Assembly (NCBI GenBank): GCA_022376465.1
Contig: JACDTU010000013.1
Span: forward strand, 678,501 to 742,500
Direction of reading: 5' to 3'
Length of the DNA stretch: 64,000 nucleotides
Origin: Cubamyces lactineus
Lineage: Eukaryota > Basidiomycota > Agaricomycetes > Polyporales > Polyporaceae
This document shows, one piece after another, positions 34,802 to 48,176 of the stretch. The position numbers and the translations under genes are program-made. Under the pieces are notes generated by a model, which did not search any database, was not told the DNA's origin, and saw only the letters and a list, made by a program, of their open reading frames with translations. Position 1 is the stretch's first letter; each line of letters starts with the position of its first letter.

Positions 34802-34827
34802 ATGAATTCACCGGATGAATTCACCGG
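34802..34827. repeat. Tandem 13-bp direct repeat
   Basis: ATGAATTCACCGG occurs twice in a row with no spacer, in non-coding DNA. Its function is unknown. Confidence 0.6.
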
Positions 34828-36253
34828 TTCGCACAGACATGTGCCGAGCGCGAGGATGGACGACGGCAACGGCTCCCAGCCTTGCAACCGCCAACGGTTC
34901 AGTATCGCGGACGAAGCATTTATGCAAATGTCGATCGGCCGACTTGTAATGCCGCTAGTCGTAGGCGCGCTGTAGGCCTTCAAACTGACCTGACGAAGAA
35001 TTCCGAGCGCTGATCCTTGCATTGCAGACGCCATCTCGCAAGCTAAGCAACACCGAAGACCGAAGCGGCCGCTGCAAATCAGTGTACTTGCGAATGTCGG
35101 GCCATGCTAGGTAGTTTGTTCCGGATAGATGTAGGCATCGGGCGCGGCGCCGGCCGATGAATCCGTCGGGACCAAGGAGTGATGCGCCCAATACCCTCAA
35201 CGGCGGCCGGCGCTGCAGCTTGCAATAGGATGGTAAAGTTTAGAACACCGAGAAGACCCTAAGGCAACGTAGGAGGAAGAGTTTTGTATATACCTTGCCA
35301 CTTGATCGACCCTTACGGCTGTCCCTGATCGCTGCGGGACGATGCCGATGTGCGGTGCTGTACAACAGCGGTTCCGGTGGGATAGAAGCGGTGTATACGA
35401 ATGCACTTGGAACAAAGTGTTGAATGCTCACCGGTACGACATCGCTATGTTGTGTGCCGGTAAGTCCTCTATCAAAAGCGGTTTGACTTCGTCTCATGCT
35501 TTATAGCTCCGAGGGTTTCGAGCTCACTCCGCAACACCTGTTGCTGAAGCAGTACAATTAGCCATGCAGCCCGAAGCTGGATCCTTTGTGAACAACGCCG
35601 ACTGACCTGGACGCTATTTCATCGTTTGACACACATATGTGAAATGGACACGTGCATGCGTAACCGCCTCGAGTGAGACGTTGCAGCCTGTCAAAGTCAC
35701 TATGAGTAGTATGGGAAACTTAACGAAACGCTGTGAGATAACCCGATTTAGAGTCCAAGGAGACTTCCAGCGTTGACAAGAAGGTTGCCGCGAAGATGGG
35801 AACATCTAGTGTGTACAGCGACCTCCATCATACTGACAGTACGTCCTGTCGACCTTGCCAGCTACAAATTGTCAAACTCGCTCCCAATCCTATCGTCCGT
35901 ACTACGCTTGACACCTACCAGAGCAGTAGCTTTTGACTGTGATCAAGCCATCAGTTCAGTTTTGGCCGGCTTGACCAGTAGCGACAAAGACGTTTGTAGA
36001 GAACTTGCAACGCTGCCATTCGCATTGGAGTGAGAGACTAGCAGCAACCCCCAAGCTGCAATAGTAGGAGGTTCATAGGATACTATGGGCGTCTCTTTCT
36101 GGCGTTGATGCAAGCACGTGTCCCATTCGTACTCCGCTCAAAAGCCGCGGGAAATGCCGGAAATGACGGTGCCCCGCGCGGTCTTGCTCACGACCCGTTC
36201 GTCGACGACCTCCTCCTCGGACTGCTTCCAATTCTCCTCCGTCGACTCTCGCC

Positions 36254-37346
<1,093 letters not shown>

Positions 37347-39645
37347 CGGTAGATGTACGTACGTTATTCGGCCCGTAGAGACACTTCATCTATCATACTC
37401 TCCTGTAGTCCATAGAGCTTTGCTGGTCGATAACATGCTTGCGTCGCGACCCTGTGTGTCCCGCATGAGCGAAGCGCGAAAAAATGCGTGTACGATTGTA
37501 CATCCACAACCAGCGCGTTCCTAGGTATCAACATTCAGCTGGAAGCTGCAATGCGTTAAGGGGCGATGGTCAGACCGCTATTTATCGGCGTTATGATAAG
37601 CTGGAGGCGAGGACGTCATAGCTACCCAGCGCTGTTCCAGACAGAACTCTTGTTGAAGCTCGGCGCGCAGCGCTCACCGACTCTACGCCGTGGTAGCTTG
37701 AAGCAGGCAAGTGCAGCGCCACGCCGTGCCACGCCTGGGCTCGTGTAGCCTTTGCGGAGTGGCAATGCAATGGTCGAAAATGTTCAGGGGATCTTGCTGA
37801 GATTAAGGAGACACCGCATGTTCTTCTAAATTGAAGATGATAACCCCATTTGTGCGACGGGATTGGCGGAGTACCGTCGCGTTGTCAGACTGCGTTGACA
37901 ATGAGAGATATCAAGCAGAGGTTCGCGCAGCATGCGGCGCCGATGGAAATCTACAACTGAGAGCGCGAGGCTGCAAGCACTTCTCACCGCGTCCTCGTGC
38001 TGCTGCACGCCATACAGCTAGTCCCGCGAGGGACGACGATGGGGTCGCAGTTCGTGGCCACAACTGTTTGGCGAGGATAATTTCGAAGTAAGATATGTAT
38101 CCCTTGAGGTGAAGTTGGTCCGCGCTGCCCGAGCAGAATACCGCGGTTTCTCGAGTGCCCCCGGCTTTGAACTTAGCGGTCCGCAGAAGAGCCTCTTTTA
38201 TTCTCTTCCACTCAAGGCCGACGTCAGATGATATCACTCGAGGATGAGATGCCATAAGCCATCCCTTCCTCCGGCCCAGAGATGTTCATATCCGCGCTAT
38301 CCTGCTGGCTCAAGCCCACGCCTTGTCAGCCTGAGCTCATGGGGTCGCTGATTACCGCTTCTCTGGATACGGGGGGAGTTTCTTCTCCAAAGGGTTGGAT
38401 TTCAGCTGGCGAATTCAATGTTTGATCGCTATGGAGAGCGCCTCAGCCTTCAGGGGAAGAAGCACGATCTCAGACATCGCTGATCGCTTGCGGAAACTCC
38501 CATCATTTTGAACGGTACATCGCATGACCTTTGGCGGCGGCAACGGGAGCAGATGTTTGGCGCTCGCGAGTACGCGAATTGGCGCTATCAATAATCAATG
38601 TGACTCTCGCACGACGGGCCAAAGAGGGGGGAGTCCAGAAACCCCGTCAAGGGAGCGCGCCCACGGAACATTTGTCGGGCTCGGGCGGTATTTGTCTCTA
38701 CTGACAGATATCTATCTGCTGCGTGAGAGTAGCAGGAAATGTTCGTAACCAACTGCGAACACTACAGTTGCCGATTATGGTAATGCACTTTGGTACCTTT
38801 TGCTTCCGGGCGAGCGCTGATGCAGTGCCTCATCATCTCCAAGGTGGCCTTCGAATTCTCCCAGAGCCGCGACAAGTGCTCTGGGCGCCCGACGGCCGGA
38901 AGAAAGTATAGACATTGTCTTTTGCAATGTGTTATAGGCACAGGATACTATGAAGAAAATGATTTGACAGTTAAAATCAACAAGAAGCCTGTACCGATGC
39001 AACGTCTTCGCATTCTCCTGATGAAGCGCGCGGGCGGGGCACTGCGGTTTTGTGTAGCCTGCCCTCAAGGGGACGAAGCTTCAGGGATGAAGAGAAGGCA
39101 CCGAACAATGTGGAAGATGTGCACGTTTCACCAGTTTTCGTCTTGGATTTTCCGAGAATTTGGAATTGGCAAAAGCTATCTGAGCGCCGAAAGGTGCCAT
39201 TGAAGTGGACTTTGCAGGTCGGATCTTGACACATCACGAAGAAAGGTGATGCACATGGCGAAGCGAAAAACAGCAAATTGCAATGAGCGTCGCTGAGGGC
39301 GGCTGGCGGTGCAAGCGGTGCTGGAAGGCGGACGCCTGGATGGGGGCCGACGTCGCCGCATGAAAGAGTGTTATGTTGTAGATTAGGAGTGCGTGCGCAC
39401 GACAGACGCCCGAGCCGCCGGCAGCATAAACACACCAATCCGGCGATCCTATCTGAATCATGATCTGGCTTCAGGGCGTCTCAGAGGGGCAACCTTAGAC
39501 TTTTATAGCATCACTTACGGCACCTGAAAGCGCCTATGCCTTCTCTTAGATTAACGCTCGGACTTACTTCAACGACACATCGGACACAAGCACAGCTCCT
39601 TTCCCCCGAACCACCTTCTCGCTCAGTGTCGCCACCCTCACCACC
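37347..39645. other. Intergenic, adenylate kinase to Zn2Cys6 factor
   Basis: About 2.3 kb with no supported gene. A minus-strand TATA-like CTATAAAA lies near 39499-39507 with an open frame below it, but that frame has no ATG start and no similarity I recognise. Confidence 0.5.
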
Positions 39646-41950
39646 ATGAAGGCCCCGACGGCTTTACAGCGCGGCATGGCATGCCTCTGCTGTCGCAAAC
39701 GAAAGATGGTCAGTCTCCGTGACTTATGCCTGGCAGCTGCCACCCGACTGACGTGCGTTAGAAATGTGATGGCGCGCGCCCAGTCTGCTCGCAGTGCAGC
39801 AAGGCCAACAGAGCGTCGGAATGCCAGTACTACGAGAAGAAACGCACCAGCCGCACCCAGTTACTGCAAGCAAAGATAACCAAACTCGAAGCTAGACTGC
39901 GCGAGCTCGAGGCTGAACAGACCCCAGAGCCATCCTCTAGCTCCGCATCGCAGTCGCCGAGTGTCGCGGGGTCGTCGTCGCCAGGCTTAGGTGGTGCGTG
40001 ATATCCTGCGCCTTCGCAGCCGTACTCCTAACATATCCAAACCACCTTTCCCTTGGGTATACATGGTACTCTAGGCACCCTGTCCTTCGACCCCTCAGTC
40101 TTCAATCCCTCCGATCTCGATCGGGAATTTGGCCAAAGCAGCGGGGACCCTGTTTCGCGCGGGGACGCGGATCCCTTTCTTCCAGGCTTCCACGACGACT
40201 CCAGCCACGCGGAATTTACATGGCCCAGTGGTGCTTTGGACTTTCCACCTGCTGTAGATGACTTCCTCGCTCCATGTCCATCAGAACCAAGCTCTAGTAG
40301 GTTACAAGAACCGTCTCCTAGTCCCTCTGCCAATTGGTGGGAAAATGACGTTCTTTGCGAAAACAAACGAATGCTGTATGGTCATTCTTCATGTCGGTCC
40401 CACCAGGGAGCCTCTTTGACAAGCTGACGTCGTATTGCACAGCCTCGACATTTTCTTTGCGCACCGACATCAGTGCTCTTTTGACGTGCATGTTGGAAGG
40501 TTCAAAGCCGCATTACTCCTCCCGGCAGCGCAGAAACCACATCCGTCCTTGGTGCACGCCATTTTCCTTCTAGCATGCTACTTCTCACGGTCCCCGCAAC
40601 TCACCGACCTCGAGCCCTACTTCCTCAAACGATCTCTACGAGGAATCGCGGAGGCACTGCAGAACTCGGATCGGATCGTCCACGTCCTCCAGGCCTCGTG
40701 CCTCCTAGCCATCTACTTTTTCTGGCACGGGCGTACGCTCGAAGGTTACTATCACTCCTCTATCGCAGCGCGTCTAGCTGTGGGACTCGGGCTTCATCAG
40801 ATACGCTCGAATGACTGGTTCCAGTTCCAGTTGGCACGTGCGGGTTACCAGCAAGACGCGCCAGCGCCACTGAAAGCATCCGTGCCGCTCAAGGCGCCTT
40901 TGGACGAGATCGAATATGCGGAGCGAATCGCAGCGTTCTGGCAGATTTTTTCGGTGGACCGAGCGTGGGCGGTTGCTACAGGTCTTCCGACCGCTCTCCC
41001 CGATGATGACCACCCTCGCTCCCGAATAGAGACGATATGGCCCATTGCGATACCGGACGATCCCGATGTAAGTTCTATATCGGTTGCGATTTACCGCAAT
41101 GCTGACCCGCGAGGCTCCGTAGCCTACTATCGAAGGTAGCATGATGCAGCAGTCGTTTTCGAACGGTCAAATGCCCGGTTCGGTCACGGTTGCCGCCTTG
41201 CGCGTGAAGGCGATCGCGCTCTTTGAACGGACCGCCCGTTTCTCAGCTGGTACGTCTGCTCATGTCCACGCGCCAACACACCAGTTAACGAGCTGCTGCG
41301 CAGCGCCAAACAAGGATGACAGCCACTACTCGCTAGAGATGTCGCTATCGCAGTTTACCACCAATCTGTCAAATCTCAGCAATTCGCAGTATGGGTTGTC
41401 GTACTTGATCTCCAATGCCGATCTGGTGGACATGCAGACTCTCATCCACGCCGCGACCATCCACCTGCATCGGGACGCTCTCGAGACGCAGCCGCAGTCC
41501 TACCAGAAGTGCGTGTGGGCTGCGAATGCGATGACGTCCTTGATTCGCTCGCTCCCGGACAACGATTACGATCTCCTCTACCCCATCATTGCAGTGCGTC
41601 TCTCTATGCTTCTTTGTGTGTTCACGGGGCAGAACGCTGATGTACGATCACCGATAGACCTGTTGGCGCTCTGCTGCGGAGGTCTACTTGCGCATACTGG
41701 CAACGTCTCAGGGACAGTCACTGCCCACCGCGGCGGAGCTGATCGACCAGGAGATCGATACCCTCATCAAGGCCATGCAGCGCCTCAGTTTTGTGTTCCC
41801 CATCGCAGGTCTGTTCATGGCGTCTCCATCTGTATCGGCCTCAACTGACGAACTATCGCAGGTATCTATGCTACGAAAGTGCAAGAAGACAGAGAGGCAG
41901 CCCGACGAAGTTACATCCCTCTCTCGTATGATGAACGTGTTGTACAGTGA
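39646..41950 (+). CDS. Zn2Cys6 fungal transcription factor
   Basis: Multi-exon. The N-terminus MKAPTALQRGMACLCCRKRKM joins to KCDGARPVCSQCSKANRASE across an intron, giving the six-cysteine binuclear zinc cluster, followed by a short coiled coil (LLQAKITKLEARLRELEAEQ). An acidic Ser/Pro-rich linker (LSFDPSVFNPSDLDREFGQS...) leads to the Fungal_trans middle homology region: SLVHAIFLLACYFSR, ASCLLAIYFFWHGRTLEGYY, AARLAVGLGLHQI and FWQIFSVDRAWAVATGLP. The last exon reads IYATKVQEDREAARRSYIPL and stops at 41950 after skipping a short intron near 41810-41860. A nuclear DNA-binding regulator; its targets cannot be told. It lies 10 kb from the terpene cluster, so a regulatory link is only a possibility. 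Confidence 0.9.
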
Positions 41951-44473
41951 TCTATTTTGTTCCGGTTTGTGGTCTGGACGGTTTACGGTATCTTACTGGA
42001 TAATTATTCTATGGGTGTAACTCTCCTCATATCGGAATGGGCCATCGTCGCTACATTCTGTTCGGCGCACCACGTTTTGTCATCGCGACCGGGTGCTCGG
42101 GGAGGATGTATCGGTCGGGGGTCTCGTTCATAACGTTAACGTTCATGTTCCATATGTAATATGAGTTGTATCAATTAGCAAAAGCTCCACGTTATACCCC
42201 GTCGCATGGCTCCCTGCACGCATCGCCTCAGGCCCAGTCTCCACGAGATGCCCTATCTTCGGAATTCGAGACGTCCGTGTGTTTCGCAGCCGTGTTCAGA
42301 GACCCTGCGCGCAAATCAAATGGCACGGAAAACGGCGCGGCGCTTGACATCAAGGTATTCAACGGTGCATAGCTGCGCATCGTGGCTATGTTCTGCACGC
42401 GAGCAGGACAACGTTCGTCCCTGGGCACAATATTGCTATGTACGAGTGCGCTATAGCATGCCTGCTCTCGATCATCAGGGCGCCCATCCAAACCGCTGTA
42501 CACCGACGCACGATCGAAGATAGACGGGTAACGACCGTCGATCCTGCGAAAGTCCGTCATCGGACTTTGAGCTTGGCTCAGGATCATTGAAATTGTGCAG
42601 AAATCTCGGGGCGGTGGCGACAGCGGAAGCGAATATGGGGCGAGCGGGCCTGGTGGACCTCAAGCGACAAATTCGCAGACGGCGGCTGGGTGCAATTCGC
42701 ATATGTCGATACAATCGAAGGCAGTTGAACGCTGGGACTTGAGCGTGGTCGTCAACGTGCTCATTACCGGCGAAACTTCGATCGACGCAGCGCGCCACGC
42801 TTCAGAGCCACTGAGTCTGACTGTGCCCAGCTGTGCTACGGAGAGGTCGTGCCGTGTGGATTAGCCGGCGGATCACAAGTTGGGTTACAGTGTGCAGTCG
42901 GGGCGTCCGCACGGGAGCTCTTGCAGCTGAGACATATCGTTCCTGACCCCAGTGCAGACACTGCGCGAATGTGTCGTAGATAGGGGACCATCAGCATACG
43001 AACATCGGACCGGGAAGTAGGATCCGATGTCGTGATATCGGGGCGTCAGCAGGCTTGTGCGCACAGAGGGAGGTATCGAGAAGTCGAAGTTGCAGTGATT
43101 GATGGTATTGCAGGGTTGTGCGTGACATTGCGCGAATAAATTGGATTTATTGATTTGAGGGTCATACCTATAGCCCTGTAGTACGCTGGCATGCGCAGCA
43201 AGGTAGGGGAAACGGTTCCGATACGTGTGGCACCTGCGGGGAGAATTGGCCACCCCGGATGGTCATCAAACAGTGACCGATATGCCTAGATGGGAGGAAA
43301 CCGCGCCCAATGACATCGTTCACAACAACGAGGAACTTACTAGAGCAGTTGTTGGTCTCCGATGAGATGGCGATGGCAAATGCGCCATGTATCTCTTCGC
43401 GCACTTGGAATATCCGCTTGACTACGGGTCGGCCCGATTGACCTCGCATTGTATACCAGCAGCGAGGTAAGGTCTAAGCCTGCGTTGCGCCCTAACCATT
43501 GGCCAGTCACGCATCCGCTCATCGGGCCCTACCTGTGATTGTACAGTAATCGCACAGACCCTCCTGGCTCTAGAATAGTATGAGCGATATTGTTGGCGGT
43601 CTTCCTGCCCCTGCTTGACTCCAAGGAGCCCGGTAGAGTCATAGCCGTCGAGAGGGGCAAGTCATAGCCCCGCGGTCAAGCGCAGGTGAGTATCAGCCTA
43701 TCCTCAACGAAAGTGAATGCATCGTTAGAGCTTGATGGAGGGGGATGGGACGCATTGGACGCGCCTCGCGAAAACTGTGAGTTGACAACCGTGGCGGACT
43801 CTTGGTAAGTCATTGACACAGTACTAAGCCCGAAGGGCCGGGTCTCACGCATTCCCGACTATTGCTGACAGGAATGTCGGTGTCCATGAAGAACACCGAG
43901 GGATAAACATGTTGTACCCGTCGCTGTGTTATTCGGTGACCAATTAATGTGCCGCGGTGCTGTTTGATCTGAGGACCAGCCATGCATGCTGTGTACCTAG
44001 TAGTGTAGCGTTAGCACTATGTCTTGCCCTTCTTGTCCTATGGTCATAGTGGTCCGAACCGTCTCCGACCTTCGCACCGCTACTGCCTCAGACCTGACAT
44101 TGCGGCCTCATGAGTAGTTACCGGCGACAGTGCTGGAACCTAGTTGCTCGTAAGTGTATAATATGGCGGGATATTTAATTGAACTTACACCATGTTGTAT
44201 AAGTCTGGCACAAGGGTGAGCCCAGCGCACATCTCGAAAATACGCAGAATACCAACTTTCGAAGTGGTCCAACGCACTGGCGCAGTTGTTTGTGGATGGA
44301 CGCCCCGTTGTCCCGGGTCCCCGGCGCCGGCCGGCCACCCAGCCGGACTGGGGCCGGTCTTATTTGTGCAGGCGCCGTAGCCAAACAATGGCCGCCCAGT
44401 GCGGCGACTGTGCCGCGGGCGCCCTCGGGCCTCGTCCAACTCCTCATCAACCTCGCCTTCGACGTCCTCTGCC
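41951..44473. other. Intergenic, Zn2Cys6 factor to V-ATPase
   Basis: About 2.5 kb. Only short frames without family features; no RNA gene or mobile element recognised. Confidence 0.55.
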
Positions 44474-47400
44474 ATGGGGGACGAGTATCCTACTCTGTTC
44501 CGTGAGTCAGGCACTATTAGAGCGGCTTTGTTGTTACTGAAGTGTAATGTTCAGGTTCGGAGCAGATGAGCTTGGTACAGCTCATCGTGCCCACCGAAGT
44601 TGCCCATGACACCATAGCTGAGCTCGGAGAGCTAGGCAACGTGCAATTTAAAGACGTAAGCGGCCCTTATGTTCCGCCATGCAACTGACGTATAATCGTC
44701 TACTTCTCGTGTTAGCTCAACCCTAATGTCAATCCCTTCCAACGCTCTTTCGTGGGCGAGATTCGCCGCATCGACGAGATGGCGCGCCGGGTGCGCTTCT
44801 TCGCCAGCCAGATTGAGAAGGAGAAGGAGCCTATTCCAATCCGCCCCCTCTACGACTCTGCACCTCTTGTCACTGTTGGGCCTCGCGCGGCGCAGACTAT
44901 TGACGAACTTGACGTCAAGCTGGCGGAACATGAGGCGCGGTTAACGCAGATGAACGACAGTTATCAGCTGCTGAGCGAGCGCCTCAGGGAGCTTGTAGAG
45001 GCGCGTCATGTTCTCCGTGAGACCGCGCAGTTCTTCGAGCAGGTGAGTCTCTCGCATCCGAAGTCCCATAGCGCATGGTCTCATTGAGAATAGGCCGCCG
45101 TTCGTGAGACTGAACATCGGACCTCTCTGGACGACAGCTCAGCTCCCCTGCTGCAGCACGATGACCGCGAGCAGCAGTATAGTACCGGCGAGCTCCAGTT
45201 TGATCTCGAGTGAGTTGAATGGTACTTCAGTTTGCTAGGCCGTGCCCTCAAACATCCTTCAGATTCGTCGCTGGCACTATCGATCGTACCCGTCTCTCTA
45301 CTTTCGAGCGAGTACTGTGGAGAGTACTGCGCGGCAACTTGTACATGAACTACATCGACATCCAAGAGCCTTTTGTCGATCCTGCAACTGGCGCTGAGAC
45401 GCGCAAGAATGTGTTCATCATCTTCGCTCACGGTGACATTTTGCTGGGCAAGATCCGCAAGGTCGCGGAGTCGATGGGTGCGACTATCTATCCTATCGAT
45501 GTCAATGCCGACAAGCGGGCAGATTCGATGCGGGAGGTCACGACTCGTCTGGAGGACTTGCAGATTGTTCTGTATAACACCGGTGCCAATCGTCGGGCTG
45601 AACTCATGACCATCGGCGAGAACCTGGCCAGCTGGCAGGATGTCGTGGCGAAGGAGAAACTCATCTACGAGACATTGAATCTCCTTAACTATGATGTGCG
45701 GCGCAAGACCCTTATCGCTGAAGGCTGGTGCCCCACTAGGGACATTCCTCAGATTCAGCTGGCTCTGAGACATGCCACGGTAAGTATAACCTTGCCTTCT
45801 CGCTGGAATTATACCGATAACGTCGCTATAGGAGGAGTCTGGCACGAATGTTCCCCCTATCCTGCACGAGTTGCGCACCAACAGGACGCCTCCCACGTTC
45901 CACAGGACCAACAAGTTCACGGAGGGCTTCCAGACTATCATGGATGCATACGGCGTTGCTTCTTACCAGGAGGTCAACCCGGGTCTTTTCGCGGTCATCA
46001 CATTCCCATTCCTGTTCGCTGTCATGTTCGGCGACATTGGCCACGGTTTCATCATCTTCATCGCCGCTGCAATCATGATCCTGTTCGAGAGGAAGTTGGC
46101 GAAGGCCGACCTTGGCGAGGTATGTTCCTTTCTGCAAACCCACATAGACATGTCCGCTGACCTCTGGGCGCCAGATCTTCGGCACTTTCTTCTTGTGAGT
46201 CCACAACCTTGCCTGACGTTCCCTGTGATACTGACCGTCCTTAGCGGCCGCTACATCATCCTGCTCATGGGTTTATTCTCGATCTATACCGGTTTCCTCT
46301 ACAACGACATCTTCTCCAAATCCCTTCATCTCTTCCACTCCGGATGGAGTTTCGCCGAACCAAACGGGAATGATACATCCGTTGTCGGGATTCCGAACGG
46401 CCACACCTATCCATTCGGTATTGATCCGGCATGGCACGGTGCTGAGAACGCACTTCTCTTCACGAACTCGTACAAGATGAAGATGTCTATCGTTCTCGGT
46501 GTCATTCATGTGCGTCTCTGTGACTTCTCCCCCGGCTGCGCTCTCACGCTCTCGATCTAGATGTCTTTCGCCGTGTGTCTCCAAGTCCCCAATCACATTC
46601 GTTTCAAGCGATTCTCGGACATTTACACCAACTTCATCCCTCAAATGATCTTCCTGCAATCCATCTTCGGCTATTTGGTGGTCTGCATCATCTACAAGTG
46701 GACAATTGATTGGTCGAAGGCATCCACGCAGCCACCGTCGCTCCTCAACATGTTGATCGGCATGGTGCTGTCCCCCGGAAATGTTGACCCCGAATCCCAG
46801 CTGTACCCTGGCCAGAGCACTGTTCAGGTCATCCTGCTGCTGCTTGCGGGGGTTTGCGTACCCTGGCTCCTGATTACGAAGCCTTATCTGCAGTATCAGG
46901 AGATGAAGAAGATCCAAGGGCAAGGGTACATCGGACTAGGCGCCGAGGACGTACCCCGGCACACGGACGACACGACTTTGGAAGGCGAGGAAGAAGGTAA
47001 TGGCAGGGCCATCGTGGAGGCGAACGACGATGAACATGTAGGTCTTTGTACGTCTTTGTTAGTCGACTTCCGCATCTCACCGCCTCGCAGGAGGAACACG
47101 ATTTCAGCGAGGTCGTGGTTCATCAAGTCATTCACACAATTGAGTTCTGCCTGGGATGCGTCTCCCACACCGCCTCTTATCTGCGTCTATGGGCGCTTTC
47201 GTTGGCACATGCGCAACTTTCCGAGGTGCTGTGGGACATGACCTTAGCCAACGTGCTCGGCATGTCGGGCCTTGTAGGCATTATCGCGCTGGTCATCGTT
47301 GGGGTGATGTGGCTCGCGCTGACTATTTCGATCCTCTGTGTCATGGAGGTGCGTCTTCTGAGTGCATCATGGGTCATGATGGTCGCCGTTCCGGTGCGTT

Positions 47401-47614
47401 AACTGATCGACACGCTTTAGGGTCTGTCCGCGTTCCTGCACGCGTTGCGTCTGCATTGGGTGGAGGCGAACAGCAAGCACTACGAAGCGGGCGGATACGT
47501 GCGTAGTGTTTTTCATCTCCGATGGCTCCGTGCCTCGCGGAAGAGCAGTCTGCTGACTTTGTTGCACAGCAATTCGTCCCGTTGAGCTTCGCGCGGGTGA
47601 ATGAGAAGCAGTAA
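44474..47614 (+). CDS. VPH1: V-type ATPase 100-kDa subunit a (Vph1/Stv1)
   Basis: Many short exons. The start MGDEYPTLF joins to [20 protein letters not shown], then [58 protein letters not shown] and [20 protein letters not shown] form the cytosolic half. The membrane half follows: [89 protein letters not shown] (with the arginine needed for proton transfer), [10 protein letters not shown], and a final exon [14 protein letters not shown]. It is the stator subunit of the V0 sector, which pumps protons into vacuoles and other compartments. All conserved blocks are present, so it appears intact. The next gene downstream is eEF3, same strand. Confidence 0.95.
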
Positions 47615-48176
47615 GGAGTGAGGTGGCAACGGGAAGATCGGACATGGCTCGGACCCTGGGTAGTTCCAGCTCCTGTAGCGGTAGTTCCGACGCCGGCCTC
47701 GGCGTTATGGCGCAGGCTCGTTGCGAATGACCAGTCATTGTTCTCGCAGCGTTCCAGGGTTGTCCAGGGCGTGTGTGGCATGTGGGGTAGCGCTTTCCCC
47801 GCAATCCACTCTGCAGCTAGGCGCTGAATAAGCGCCGGTATTGCCCTGCCACCGGTCCACGTGAGATCTCTCATTTTTTCGCACTCCGCCAACGCGAAGT
47901 CCCGATATATAAGTTGATGAGACCCGGTCGCAAACCCTATCCCCACTCTTTTCTTTCCTCTTTCTCTTTTGTGTCATAGAAGGTACGCCCCTCCTCCCCC
48001 TCGTCGTTGTCGCACCCGACGTTGACCATCGTCCCCAGGCTCCGGCCGACATAGAAATAGAGTGATCTTCCGTCCTTGACGACCTTTTCCTGCGTTTTCG
48101 CGCCCCCAGACCCCTAGATCCTATCACTCTCAAGGTGATTACATCGCCGTCGCGTCTGTCTTCGTCCAAGCACTCA
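47615..48176. other. eEF3 promoter and 5' leader
   Basis: A region of about 560 bases with strongly C/T-rich stretches (47930-48170), typical of promoters of highly expressed fungal translation genes. An intron may lie in the leader, but none is certain. Confidence 0.5.

Larger units (their letters stand above)
33293..36253. other. Long intergenic region, cerato-platanin to adenylate kinase
   Basis: Nearly 3 kb between divergent genes. I see no coding pattern with family similarity, tRNA or mobile element. It has the cerato-platanin TATA element at 33388-33395 and a tandem 13-bp repeat at 34802-34827. Confidence 0.55.

Noticed and set aside
33293..36253. Several open frames of 60-170 codons between cerato-platanin and adenylate kinase
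   Set aside because: None has a family motif, a signal peptide with a matching mature region, or a coherent set of splice joints.
38977..39438. Minus-strand open frame of about 150 codons below a CTATAAAA element (39499-39507)
   Set aside because: It begins with TTG, not ATG, shows no family feature, and the composition is not clearly coding. The TATA-like word alone is not enough.
48135..48176. N-terminal extension of eEF3 starting at 48135
   Set aside because: The first codon there is GTG, not ATG. The first real ATG in frame is 48177.
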